NCBI RefSeq assembly: GCF_028767185.1
Contig: NZ_JARACK010000005.1
Span: 62,001 to 126,000, forward strand
Source: Mangrovimonas aestuarii
GTDB lineage: Bacteria > Bacteroidota > Bacteroidia > Flavobacteriales > Flavobacteriaceae
DNA: 64,000 nt
Direction: 5' to 3'
Positions 35,461-44,210 of this stretch are shown one piece after another. Both the position numbers and the translations under genes were made by a program. Each line of letters starts with the position of its first letter. Position 1 is the stretch's first letter. A model generated the notes under the pieces. It worked only from the letters and a program-made list of their open reading frames with translations, was not told the DNA's origin and searched no databases.

Positions 35461-37510
35461 TTCCTTCCAAATCTAGCAAAAAGGCATACTCCATGGCCAC
35501 CTCTTTAAGGCTCTCAAAACGCCCAGATGCTCCGCCATGCCCTGAATCCATATCTATATGAAATAATAGCTTATTTGTATCTGTTTTAAATTCCCTGAGC
35601 TTAGCTACCCACTTTGCAGGTTCCCAATATTGCACCTGAGAATCGTGTAGCCCCGTCGTAACTAACATGTTAGGGTATGGTCCGCTTCTAACGTTGTCAT
35701 ACGGAGAATACATCAGAATATAATCGTAATATTCCTTATCATTTGGATTACCCCACTCGTCATACTCTCCTGTGGTTAATGGTATGGTATCGTCCAACAT
35801 TGTTGTCACTACGTCAACAAAGGGAACAGCAGCAATAATACCATTGTAAAGCTCAGGACTTAAATTAGCTACAACCCCCATTAAAAGCCCTCCTGCAGAT
35901 CCTCCGTAGGCATACAAATGTTCTGCCGATGTATATTTTTGATTAATTAGATACTTCGAACAATCAATATAATCGGTGAAAGTATTCATCTTTTCCAACA
36001 ACTTACCTTTCTCATACCAATCACGACCCAAATATTCTCCGCCTCGTATATGAGCTATGGCATAAATAAATCCCCTATCGAGTAAACTAAGTCTAATACT
36101 GGAAAAATAGGGATCTATAGTCGACCCATAAGATCCATAGGCATAAAGAAACAACGGTGCAGTACCATCTAATTTCACTCCTTTTCTATAAACCAATGAA
36201 ATTGGTACTTTAACACCATCTGCAGCTGTTGCCCAAATACGCTCAGAAGTGTAATTATTCTTATCGAACTTCCCTCCAAGAACTTCCTGTTCCTTCTTAA
36301 CGTCTTTTGTTTTGGTCTTAAAATTATAGTCAATAACCGAACTTGGAGTAGTTAAAGAGTTATAACTAAATCGCAACACATCACTGTTAAACTCAGGGTT
36401 ATTTCCAGTATAAGCTGTATAAGTTTCACTTTCAAATGGCAGGTAATAATCTTCATTACCGTCCCAACTCATAATGCGGATTTTATTCAAACCATTTTCG
36501 CGTTCACTAACTACAAGATAATTCTTGAAAATTTCAATATCTTCTAACAAAACATCCTGTCTATGCGGTAAAACTTCCTCCCAAAATTCTTTAGAAGTTT
36601 GTTTTTCTGATGTTTTAAGCAACTTAAAATTAACTGCCTTATCCTTATTTGTTAAAATATAAAAATGGTCTTCAAAATGAGCAATAGAATATTCATGCTC
36701 TCTTTCACGCTCCTGAAAAACTGTAAATTTACCATCAGGTGTATTGGCATTCAAAAAACGATATTCTGTTGTTAAAGTACTCGAAGAACCTATTACAATA
36801 TACTTTCTTGATTTTGTTTTATAAACAAAAGAATTAAAAGTATCATCCTTTTCATGAAAAACTAAAACATCGTCTTTGGCATCAGTTGCTAAACGATGTT
36901 TAAAAATTTTATGTGAGCGTAAAGTTACTCTATCCTTCTTAGTGTAAAATAGCGTTTTATTATCGTTCGCCCACGTTGTGCTCCCTGTTGTATTAACTAT
37001 TTTATCTGGGTAAACCTCACCGGTAGCAAGGTGCTTGATGTAAATAGTATACTGTCTTCTACTAACTGTATCAACTGCAAAACTAGCCAATGTATTATCT
37101 GGACTAACCGAGATTCCGCCCAGTTTGAAATAAGAATGACCCTTGGCCATTTCATTACAATCAAACATAATTTCCTCTTCAGCATCTAAACTACCTTTCT
37201 TTCTTGAATAAATAGGATAATCTTTTCCTTTTTCATACCGGGTAATATACCAGTATCCATTCAACAAATACGGCACAGAAGTATCATCCTCCTTGATACG
37301 TCCTTTCATCTCCTCAAAAAGCGACTTTTGTAATTCTTCTGTATGTTTCAAACAAGACTTCGTATACTCGTTCTCTTCATTAAGGTAGTCTATCACCTCT
37401 TGATTCTGCCTATCATTCAACCAATAGTAATTGTCTATGCGTTCATGATCATGAACACGTAATACTTTTGGTTTTTTATCCGCCTTTGGTATTTGAGTCA
37501 AAGTTTTCAA
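35450..37510 (-). CDS. S9A-family serine peptidase (oligopeptidase B-like)
   Basis: A 686-residue cytoplasmic peptidase. The N-terminal domain is a seven-bladed beta-propeller (from about 75 to 410). The C-terminal alpha/beta hydrolase holds the nucleophile in YGGSAGGLLMG, the aspartate in GLHDSQVQYWEP and the histidine in SGHGGASGR. There is no signal peptide. RGGEYLGRDWY is characteristic of S9A. Oligopeptidase B cuts short peptides after basic residues, but specificity here is unproven. Confidence 0.92.
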   Translation of the reverse strand: MKTLTQIPKADKKPKVLRVHDHERIDNYYWLNDRQNQEVIDYLNEENEYTKSCLKHTEELQKSLFEEMKGRIKEDDTSVPYLLNGYWYITRYEKGKDYPIYSRKKGSLDAEEEIMFDCNEMAKGHSYFKLGGISVSPDNTLASFAVDTVSRRQYTIYIKHLATGEVYPDKIVNTTGSTTWANDNKTLFYTKKDRVTLRSHKIFKHRLATDAKDDVLVFHEKDDTFNSFVYKTKSRKYIVIGSSSTLTTEYRFLNANTPDGKFTVFQEREREHEYSIAHFEDHFYILTNKDKAVNFKLLKTSEKQTSKEFWEEVLPHRQDVLLEDIEIFKNYLVVSERENGLNKIRIMSWDGNEDYYLPFESETYTAYTGNNPEFNSDVLRFSYNSLTTPSSVIDYNFKTKTKDVKKEQEVLGGKFDKNNYTSERIWATAADGVKVPISLVYRKGVKLDGTAPLFLYAYGSYGSTIDPYFSSIRLSLLDRGFIYAIAHIRGGEYLGRDWYEKGKLLEKMNTFTDYIDCSKYLINQKYTSAEHLYAYGGSAGGLLMGVVANLSPELYNGIIAAVPFVDVVTTMLDDTIPLTTGEYDEWGNPNDKEYYDYILMYSPYDNVRSGPYPNMLVTTGLHDSQVQYWEPAKWVAKLREFKTDTNKLLFHIDMDSGHGGASGRFESLKEVAMEYAFLLDLEGIDS

Positions 37511-37546
37511 GAATATTGATTGTTTAAAATTGAATTAAATGCCGTC

Positions 37547-37554
37547 AAAAGTAT
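37547..37554 (-). promoter_or_regulatory. -7 promoter element of the S9A peptidase gene
   Basis: On the minus strand TACTTTTG matches TAnnTTTG exactly, 36 bases before the ATG. It lies back to back with the ybaB element 9 bases away. Confidence 0.5.
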
Positions 37555-37563
37555 AAAATTAAA

Positions 37564-37571
37564 TAGTTTTG
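37564..37571 (+). promoter_or_regulatory. -7 promoter element of ybaB
   Basis: TAGTTTTG matches TAnnTTTG exactly, 25 bases before the ybaB ATG. The two divergent promoters are nearly face to face. Confidence 0.5.
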
Positions 37572-37596
37572 TACCGAATCATTAAAACCTAAAATT

Positions 37597-37920
37597 ATGT
37601 TTGGAGATATTATGGGCATGATGGGTAAGATTAAAGAAACCCAACAAAAAGTAGAAGAAACAAAAAAACGTCTTGATACCGTAATTATTGATGAAAAAAG
37701 CAACGATGGTTTATTGGAAGTCAGCTTAACTGCCAACCGACAAATCAGATCAATCAACATCAGTGACGAACTTTTAGAAGATAAAGAGCAACTTGAAGAT
37801 TACTTAATTCTTACATTAAATAAAGCAATTGCAAGAGCAACTCAAGTAAACGAAACTGAAATTGCTGCCGTAGCTAAGGAGGGAATGCCGAACATCCCAG
37901 GAATGGATATGTTTAAGTAA
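37597..37920 (+). CDS. YbaB/EbfC family nucleoid-associated protein
   Basis: A 107-residue dimeric DNA-binding protein. It shows [19 protein letters not shown] (N-terminal coiled helix), [15 protein letters not shown] and a helical C-terminus ending with [11 protein letters not shown]. Length and pattern match YbaB, although the usual recR neighbour is absent. In this context it is a single gene divergent from the S9A peptidase. Confidence 0.88.
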   Translation: MFGDIMGMMGKIKETQQKVEETKKRLDTVIIDEKSNDGLLEVSLTANRQIRSINISDELLEDKEQLEDYLILTLNKAIARATQVNETEIAAVAKEGMPNIPGMDMFK

Positions 37921-37956
37921 GCTGACTCTGGACGATAGATACAAGAAGACAAAAAG

Positions 37957-37985
37957 AGAAGCTCATGATGCTTCTTTTTTGTTTT
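37957..37985 (+). terminator. terminator after ybaB
   Basis: AGAAGC and GCTTCT enclose TCATGAT, followed by a T run that reaches the end of the convergent threonine aldolase gene. Confidence 0.6.
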
Positions 37986-39004
37986 TACAAACCACTCAAA
38001 ACATCCATAAATTGTTGATGTTGTTCATCTGTATAGTCTAAATGAGTAACCACACGCCATTTTCCCTGCCCCATATTGCTTATTCTTATCTTATTATCAT
38101 CCAGCATTTTTAAAAAGGCTTGTTGATTATAATTGCTATCGAGATTGAAAATAACTATATTGGTTTCAACAGGATCAATATGAGCTACAAATGGAAGTTT
38201 TTTTAAAGCTTCAGCAATGTCTTTAGCCTTGCCATGATCTTCTGCCAAACGAACAATATGATTATCCAATGCATATAGTCCGGCTGCAGCTAAGAATCCT
38301 ACCTGTCGCATTCCTCCTCCCAAGATTTTTCTAACCCTGATAGCACCTTCCATAATATCTTCGTTCCCCACTAAAACAGATCCTACAGGGCATCCCAATC
38401 CCTTACTTAGACAAACAGAAACAGTATCAAACAACTCCCCATACTGCTTAGCACTTTCAGCATTAGCCACCAGAGCGTTCCATAATCTCGCACCATCCAA
38501 ATGATACCCTAAACCATGTTTTTCACAAATAGTTTTCAGGGCTTTAAGTTCATTCAAATCCCAACAAGCGCCACCACCTTTATTTGTAGTATTTTCAACT
38601 GCAATTAAACTCGTCAATGGACTATGGTAAAAATCAGGTGAATTAATAGCTTCTTCAGCCTGCATAGCCGTAAACATACCTCGATTACCATCTATTAACC
38701 TGCAAGACACACCACTGTTAAACGAAGCTCCTCCTCCCTCATAATTGAAAATATGTGCATATTTATCACATATTACCTGTTCTCCAGGGTTTGTATGAAG
38801 CTTTATGGCTGTTTGATTAGCCATAGTTCCACTAGGAAAAAAAAGAGCTTTTGGCTTTCCGAACATTTTTGCGATTCTCTTTTCTAGAATGTTTACCGTT
38901 TCATCTTCTTTATAAACATCATCACCTACTTTAGCTTGCATCATCGCTTCCAACATTCCTTTTGTTGGCTTGGTTATGGTATCACTCCTTAAATCTATTA
39001 TCAT
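37985..39004 (-). CDS. ltaE: low-specificity L-threonine aldolase
   Basis: A 339-residue fold-type I PLP enzyme that splits threonine (and allo-threonine) into glycine and acetaldehyde. It begins with LRSDTITKPTKGMLEAM and contains VGDDVYKEDETVN, FFPSGTMANQTAI, YHLDGARLWNA and CLSKGLGCPVGSVL, with the PLP lysine. Length matches the family. It is transcribed away from prfB. Confidence 0.93.
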   Translation of the reverse strand: MIIDLRSDTITKPTKGMLEAMMQAKVGDDVYKEDETVNILEKRIAKMFGKPKALFFPSGTMANQTAIKLHTNPGEQVICDKYAHIFNYEGGGASFNSGVSCRLIDGNRGMFTAMQAEEAINSPDFYHSPLTSLIAVENTTNKGGGACWDLNELKALKTICEKHGLGYHLDGARLWNALVANAESAKQYGELFDTVSVCLSKGLGCPVGSVLVGNEDIMEGAIRVRKILGGGMRQVGFLAAAGLYALDNHIVRLAEDHGKAKDIAEALKKLPFVAHIDPVETNIVIFNLDSNYNQQAFLKMLDDNKIRISNMGQGKWRVVTHLDYTDEQHQQFMDVLSGL

Positions 39005-39033
39005 GTCAAACGATTTTAAAGCCCTAAATTATG

Positions 39034-39047
39034 GAAACAATTGTTTC
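39034..39047. repeat. 14-bp perfect palindrome between ltaE and prfB
   Basis: GAAACAATTGTTTC, 20 bases before the predicted prfB -7 element and 30 bases upstream of the ltaE ATG. It could be a regulator site; it may equally be chance in AT-rich DNA. Confidence 0.35.
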
Positions 39048-39066
39048 ATTCGCGGTCTTTATATGC

Positions 39067-39074
39067 TATTTTTG
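39067..39074 (+). promoter_or_regulatory. -7 promoter element of prfB
   Basis: TATTTTTG matches TAnnTTTG exactly, 16 bases before the prfB ATG. A TTG lies 23 bases upstream (39041-39043), inside the palindrome. Confidence 0.45.
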
Positions 39075-39090
39075 CTAAAAATTACACTTT

Positions 39091-40198
39091 ATGATAACTA
39101 CAGATCAAGTAAAAGATCTTATTGAACGCCTTGGTGCGTTAAGGAGGTATCTTTGACGTAGATGCTAAAACCATCGAAATTCAAAACGAAGAAGAAAAAA
39201 CCTTTGCTCCCGATTTTTGGAACGACTCTAAGGCTGCTGAAATAGTTATGCGAAGTCTACGTGAAAAGAAAAAATGGGTAGACGATTACAAAACGGCCAA
39301 AAACTTTATTGATGAGCTTGAAATTCTCTACGATTTTTACAAAGAAGGAGATGCAGAAGCAGAAGAAATTGAAGAGCATTATAAAAAAACCATAGTTTTT
39401 GTTGAGGACCTTGAGTTTAGAAATATGCTTTCTGATGAAGGTGACAACATGAGTGCTGTTCTACAGATTACTGCAGGTGCCGGTGGTACAGAAAGCTGTG
39501 ATTGGGCCAGTATGCTTATGCGTATGTACCTAATGTATGCTGAAAAAAACGGATACAAAGTCAAGGAACTTAATTACCAAGAAGGGGATGTTGCCGGTAT
39601 AAAAACCGTAACATTGGAAATACAAGGCGACTTTGCTTTTGGCTGGCTAAAAGGTGAAAATGGTGTGCATCGCTTGGTGCGTATCTCCCCTTTTGATAGT
39701 AATGCGAAACGTCATACTAGTTTTGCCTCCGTATACGTTTATCCTTTGGTTGATGATACTATTGAAATTGAAATCAACCCTGCCGACATTGAAATCACAA
39801 CGGCTCGATCAAGCGGTGCTGGGGGGCAGAATGTAAACAAAGTAGAAACCAAGGTACAATTAACCCATAAACCAACAGGCATTCAAATTTCATGTTCAGA
39901 GACACGCTCACAACATGATAACCGTGAACGCGCCATGCAAATGCTTCGCTCTCAGCTTTATGAAATAGAGTTAAAAAAGCAGCAGGAAGCTCGAGACGAT
40001 ATTGAAGCTGGGAAAATGAAAATTGAATGGGGAAGCCAAATAAGGAATTACGTTATGCACCCTTACAAACTTGTAAAAGATGTAAGAACAAGTCATGAAT
40101 CAGCAAATGTTGATGGGGTTATGGACGGTGGAATTGAAGAATTCCTGAAGGCATACCTCATGATGATGGGACAAAAAGAAACAGAAAACACCTTATAA
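39091..40198 (+). CDS. prfB: peptide chain release factor 2, with programmed +1 frameshift
   Basis: The gene starts at ATG 39091 and reads 21 codons to CTT TGA C (39151-39157). The in-frame UGA is bypassed by a +1 shift, giving 368 residues, the normal RF2 length. The shift site has the classical parts: slippery CTT, UGA then C, and an internal Shine-Dalgarno-like AAGGAGGT three bases before CTT. RF2 limits its own synthesis this way. SPF near VRISPFD (stop-codon recognition) and GAGGQNVNK (peptide release) are present. A reading from ATG 39248 would miss about 50 residues and is not the true start. arsC follows by 11 bases. Confidence 0.96.
39141..39157 (+). promoter_or_regulatory. programmed frameshift signal of prfB
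   Basis: AAGGAGGTATCTTTGAC: Shine-Dalgarno-like stimulator, slippery CTT and UGA-C. It is notable because ribosomes of Flavobacteria largely ignore Shine-Dalgarno sequences for initiation. Confidence 0.93.
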
Positions 40199-40209
40199 AA
40201 TAAAGTAAG

Positions 40210-40551
40210 ATGATTACCATATATCACAATCCACGTTGCAGTAAATCACGTCAAGGATTAAGTATTTTAGAAGAATCGGGGAAAGAGTTCGAAATTGTGA
40301 AGTATTTAGACTCTCAATTGGACGTTAATGAATTAAGCAACATTATTGAACAACTTGACATTAAACCAATAGACTTAGTTAGAAAAAACGAGACTATTTG
40401 GAAAGAGAACTATAAAGGGAAAGATTTAAGCGACCAAGAAGTAATTACTGCTATGGTTGAAAATCCAAAACTTATTGAAAGGCCTATTGTAGTAAACAAA
40501 GGAAAAGCCGTAATAGGAAGACCGCCAGAAAAAATAAATAGTATTATATAA
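40210..40551 (+). CDS. arsC: arsenate reductase (ArsC family, thioredoxin fold)
   Basis: A 113-residue protein that reduces arsenate to arsenite using glutaredoxin. It shows YHNPRCSKSRQGLSIL with the catalytic cysteine, LVRKNE near residue 59 and ERPIVVNKGKAVIGRPPE. This matches the glutaredoxin-linked ArsC group, whose members also include Spx-like regulators. There is no arsenic operon around it, only prfB 11 bases upstream, so it may work in general redox metabolism. Confidence 0.85.
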   Translation: MITIYHNPRCSKSRQGLSILEESGKEFEIVKYLDSQLDVNELSNIIEQLDIKPIDLVRKNETIWKENYKGKDLSDQEVITAMVENPKLIERPIVVNKGKAVIGRPPEKINSII

Positions 40552-40552
40552 C

Positions 40553-40580
40553 AAAAAAGCTCCTAATTGGAGCTTTTTAT
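40553..40580 (+). terminator. terminator after arsC
   Basis: AAAAGCTCC, loop TAATT, GGAGCTTTTT; two bases past the stop codon. Confidence 0.85.
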
Positions 40581-40626
40581 TTAACTATGGAAAATTAAAC
40601 ATTTAATTCACCAAGTAAGTCTTGTA

Positions 40627-40926
40627 TTATATGTTATATTTTAGGTTCCCTCCACCTCCTTCATTGTAAGGAGGCGCATCTAATAATTCCGGGTTGCCAA
40701 TGGCAGGCGCAAAAACAACAGTTTCTTCTGGCGGCCCTTGATTAGGCATTTTCCTTCCAAAGAATACAATAACATTATTCGCACCCTTTTCTTCCATTTC
40801 AGAAAGATAGTTTATAAGCCTTTTAATATCAAATGTCACTGATGTCAGATTATGACCTCCTCCAAGCCAATTATTAGTTAAGTCTCTAGCTTCTTGTTTC
40901 GTTATTTTACTTCCATATTGTCCCAT
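40627..40926 (-). CDS. hypothetical protein, 99 residues
   Basis: A small soluble protein without signal peptide or membrane helix. The N-terminus QYGSKITKQEARDLTNNWL is helical. The middle (DIKRLINYLSEMEEKGANNVIVFFGRK) looks like helix then strand. The end is rich in Gly, Pro and Asn (PPYNEGGGGNLKYN). I do not recognise a family. It is supported as real by a terminator upstream on the other strand, a coherent reading frame and an ATG with an A/T-rich leader. Confidence 0.6.
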   Translation of the reverse strand: MGQYGSKITKQEARDLTNNWLGGGHNLTSVTFDIKRLINYLSEMEEKGANNVIVFFGRKMPNQGPPEETVVFAPAIGNPELLDAPPYNEGGGGNLKYNI

Positions 40927-41109
40927 TGGTTTAGAAATTATTGATTAAACATGGTAAAGATATAAAACTATTCCTACGCATACCCTAATGTGTTGTATTA
41001 CAAAAAAATAAGTCCTAAAATATTCAAAAACAAAAAGAGGAATTTCACAGTAAACCCCACACCACATCTATTTAACAAAGCTTTAACCAAGAAGGAATAA
41101 ACCATCCTC

Positions 41110-41117
41110 TATTTTTG
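41110..41117 (+). promoter_or_regulatory. -7 promoter element of the outer-membrane receptor gene
   Basis: TATTTTTG matches TAnnTTTG exactly, 23 bases before the ATG; no -33 match. Confidence 0.4.
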
Positions 41118-41140
41118 GCGTCTCACTTGAAAAAAATTGC

Positions 41141-43612
41141 ATGAACCTAAAACAACTAACTCTACTCGCTTTATTAATCTGTAGCTTATCTTCATGGGCA
41201 CAGAAACAAGTCACGGTATCAGGAACCGTACTAGATAAAGAAACCAATCAACCTCTTGAATATGCTACCATAGCATTTTTCAATAAAAAAGAAAATAAAA
41301 CTACCACAGGATCTATTACAGATGAAAATGGTAAGTTTAATATCAAGGTTCCAATGGGTCTCTACGATATTTCTGTGGAATATATATCTTTTAAAACATT
41401 AAAACTCCCTAATATTTCTCTTCAAAAGGATTATGAAATGGGAGCCGTTAAACTGGAAATAGACTTAGCGTCGCTTGATGAAGTTGAAATTGTTGCCGAA
41501 AGAACCACTGTAGACATCAGACTCGACAAGAAAATATATAACATTGGTAAAGACCTCACCACCCAAGGTGCTTCGGTAACAGACGCCTTGGCCAACGTAC
41601 CTTCTGTGAATGTTGATGTGGAAGGAGCTATAAGTCTCCGAGGAAATGAAAACGTACGTATATTGATAAATGGAAAACCTTCCGCGATGGCTGGTTTTGG
41701 AGATACTAATTTATTACAACAAATTCCTGCAGAAGCTATTGAACGAATTGAAGTAATTACTAGTCCATCTGCTCGTTACGATGCTGAGGGTACCGCTGGA
41801 ATACTTAATATTGTTCTAAAAAAAGAAAAAACTTTAGGGTTTAACGGATCAATATCCCTAAACACAGGAATTCCTGACAATCACTCTGCTACTGTAAACC
41901 TTAACCTTAGAACTGACAAATTCAATATTTTTAATACCACCGGATTATACTACAGAAAATTTTTAGGTAATGCTCACTTTGATAATCGATATTTTGGAGA
42001 AACTGTGACTGTTGACAGAACAATTGAAGATCGTGATTATGACAGGTTAAGGACTGGTATCAATACAAATTTTGGAATGGAATATTACCTAACTGAAAAA
42101 TCTTCAATCACAGGAAGTATTTTTGGGCGTTGGGGAGACGATGAAGATATTACAACTAATAAAACTGAAGCTTATTTTGAGGATGAGTATTTAGGAGTAA
42201 CTCCTAGAAACCAAACTGAAAAAGAAAAAGACAACAGTTATCAGACTTCTTTAAATTATATCAACAATTTCAACAATGAAGGCCATAAATTAACTGCAGA
42301 CTTTCAGTTTTCATACGACTTAGAAGATAGACCAACTATAATTAGTTCCATTCCAAACGAACCCGGTTTTGAAAATCAAATCCTCCCAATCGAGAAAATT
42401 TTCGAAACAGAAAAGCAAACTGAATACCTTATTCAAGCCGATTATGTTCGCCCAATGGGAGATGCTCAATTTGAAGCTGGTTTTAGAGGAAACTACGAAA
42501 GAGAGGTTACCGATTACAATTTGGATACTTTAAACATTAACACAAACGAATATTTACCCTATACTGACCTCAATAATATATTTACCTATGATGAGAATAT
42601 TACAGCCGTATATTCACAATACGGAAATAAAATCGGTAAATTCTCTTTCTTGTTAGGGTTAAGATTGGAAAATACAAACCTTAAAGGACAATTGGATTAC
42701 AGTGATGATGCCGATTTTGCTATTGATGTTGTATCTGATTTTGACAAAAACTACTTAGGTCTTTTCCCTACTGCAAACTTGATTTACGAATTAGGTGAAG
42801 AAGAAAACATTTCATTAGGATATAATAGACGTATTAACCGTCCTCGTGGATGGTATATAAATCCTTTTCCTTCAAGGTCAAGTAACACCAATGTTTGGCA
42901 AGGAAATCCTAATCTAAACCCTGCTTATGCTAATGCTTTTGACTTAGGCTATTTAAAACAATGGAAAAAAATCACACTATCTACTTCAGTTTATTTTCAG
43001 CATGAAACCAATTCATTTGAAAGAATTCAAGAAGGAACTGGTGTGTTCAATGCCAATGATGTTGAAATTATTAGAACAATTCCTATAAACCTTTCGACAA
43101 ACAACCGCTACGGTGGTGAGTTCAGCTTAATGTACAACCCTACAAAGAAATTAAGGTTTAATGGTAGCTTCAACTTATTTAGATCTGAAACCGACGGAGA
43201 ATTTAACGGTGTGGATTATGGAGCTGAAAACACAAGTTGGTTTGGTAGATTCAGCTCTAAAGTAACGCTTCCCGCTTCTGTACAATGGCAGACTTCAGCA
43301 TTCTACTCAGGCCCACAAAAAAATGCAATAACAGAATCTGAGGGAATATTCAGCATGAATATGGCGTTTAGTAAAGATATAATTAAAGACAAAGGAACCT
43401 TATCTTTAAATGTCAGCGATTTGTTTAACACACGAAAGAGACAATCCTATACTTTAACAGATGACTTTTCGTCTGATAGTGAATTCCAATGGAGACAACG
43501 TCAATTTACTCTATCATTTATATACCGCTTCAACCAGCCTAAAAATGGTAAGGGACGTCGTGATAGACAAAACAATGGAGGAGGTAACGGAGATGACATG
43601 GACTTCGGATAA
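41141..43612 (+). CDS. outer-membrane beta-barrel protein (TonB-dependent receptor-like)
   Basis: An 823-residue exported protein with a signal peptide (1-20, ending SSWAQ). Next is a CarboxypepD_reg-like domain (VSGTVLDKETNQPLEYATIAF, read in parts; about 24-105), then a plug-like domain (DALANVPSVNVDVEGAISLRG; RILINGKPSAM; IERIEVITSPSARYDAEGTAG). A long barrel runs to the end with the last strand FTLSFIYRF. This is the outer membrane beta-barrel family of Bacteroidota (OMP_b-brl_3). No SusD-like partner is adjacent, so the ligand is unknown. The last 30 residues are Gly/Arg/Asn-rich. Confidence 0.85.
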   Translation: MNLKQLTLLALLICSLSSWAQKQVTVSGTVLDKETNQPLEYATIAFFNKKENKTTTGSITDENGKFNIKVPMGLYDISVEYISFKTLKLPNISLQKDYEMGAVKLEIDLASLDEVEIVAERTTVDIRLDKKIYNIGKDLTTQGASVTDALANVPSVNVDVEGAISLRGNENVRILINGKPSAMAGFGDTNLLQQIPAEAIERIEVITSPSARYDAEGTAGILNIVLKKEKTLGFNGSISLNTGIPDNHSATVNLNLRTDKFNIFNTTGLYYRKFLGNAHFDNRYFGETVTVDRTIEDRDYDRLRTGINTNFGMEYYLTEKSSITGSIFGRWGDDEDITTNKTEAYFEDEYLGVTPRNQTEKEKDNSYQTSLNYINNFNNEGHKLTADFQFSYDLEDRPTIISSIPNEPGFENQILPIEKIFETEKQTEYLIQADYVRPMGDAQFEAGFRGNYEREVTDYNLDTLNINTNEYLPYTDLNNIFTYDENITAVYSQYGNKIGKFSFLLGLRLENTNLKGQLDYSDDADFAIDVVSDFDKNYLGLFPTANLIYELGEEENISLGYNRRINRPRGWYINPFPSRSSNTNVWQGNPNLNPAYANAFDLGYLKQWKKITLSTSVYFQHETNSFERIQEGTGVFNANDVEIIRTIPINLSTNNRYGGEFSLMYNPTKKLRFNGSFNLFRSETDGEFNGVDYGAENTSWFGRFSSKVTLPASVQWQTSAFYSGPQKNAITESEGIFSMNMAFSKDIIKDKGTLSLNVSDLFNTRKRQSYTLTDDFSSDSEFQWRQRQFTLSFIYRFNQPKNGKGRRDRQNNGGGNGDDMDFG

Positions 43613-43643
43613 AATTAAACCTTATTCCAACAAGTATAAAAAG

Positions 43644-43676
43644 GGAAACCGTTATTGGTTTCCGTTTTTATTTTTT
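43644..43676 (+). terminator. terminator after the outer-membrane receptor gene
   Basis: GGAAACC, loop GTTATT, GGTTTCC, then a T-rich run. Confidence 0.8.
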
Positions 43677-43725
43677 AAAATTATTCCTTTAGAAATCCAA
43701 TTGAATAATAAACTTATAAAACAAA

Positions 43726-43752
43726 AAAAGGAAGCTATAATAGCTTCCTTTT
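43726..43752. terminator. bidirectional terminator
   Basis: Perfect 12-bp stem AAAAGGAAGCTA / TAGCTTCCTTTT with a 3-base loop. It terminates the 58-residue minus-strand gene starting at 43949. Confidence 0.8.
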
Positions 43753-43772
43753 GTATATAATGAAATTTAGAA

Positions 43773-43949
43773 TTAAGCCTGCTGACGCTTTGCTTTACGC
43801 TCTTCACGCATTTCCTTAAATCTTTCAATTAGTGCTCCACCTATCCAATAAGGAACAACAAAAGTTAACAAGAAAATCATTAACCAAAATCCGATGGTTA
43901 AAATGGTTAAAAACGCTAAAAATCCTAAATATTGATCAAATTCAAACAT
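43773..43949 (-). CDS. small membrane protein, 58 residues
   Basis: A short gene from ATG 43949. The product begins MFEFDQYLGFLAFL and has one long hydrophobic segment (about 8-37), possibly two helices broken by a turn. It ends with a strongly basic and acidic helical tail (LIERFKEMREERKAKRQQ). A bidirectional terminator lies 20 bases after the stop. The transmembrane-plus-charged-tail layout is coherent, so I consider it a real gene. No function recognised. Confidence 0.65.
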   Translation of the reverse strand: MFEFDQYLGFLAFLTILTIGFWLMIFLLTFVVPYWIGGALIERFKEMREERKAKRQQA

Positions 43950-44179
43950 GATTGGTAATTGCTTTTATTACTGCCGTCAAAGATAATGCAATACTTTCTG
44001 TTATACAACACCTAAATTAAGATTTGTTAACAACTAGAATTTACGGTATTCCTTCTCCATCCTTACACTTTAAAAATAAACAGATTAACAAATCGTGAGT
44101 ATTAAGGCTGATTAGAAAAACAATGAATATTTCATTTTAAAAAGGCTATCTAATGATTTTTTAAGACCCCTAAAAACAT

Positions 44180-44187
44180 TAAATTTG
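44180..44187 (+). promoter_or_regulatory. -7 promoter element of fumC
   Basis: TAAATTTG matches TAnnTTTG exactly, 23 bases before the ATG. Confidence 0.5.
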
Positions 44188-44210
44188 CTCTCCTTTAAAA
44201 AAAACACTAT

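Noticed and set aside
39248-40198. prfB as a short or broken gene starting at ATG 39248
   Set aside because: The upstream codons from 39091 and the CTT-TGA-C shift site give a full-length RF2, so this is programmed frameshifting, not a truncation or mutation.
43461-43760. 99-residue plus-strand ORF overlapping the end of the outer-membrane receptor gene
   Set aside because: It overlaps the coding sequence of the receptor and then reads through two terminators.
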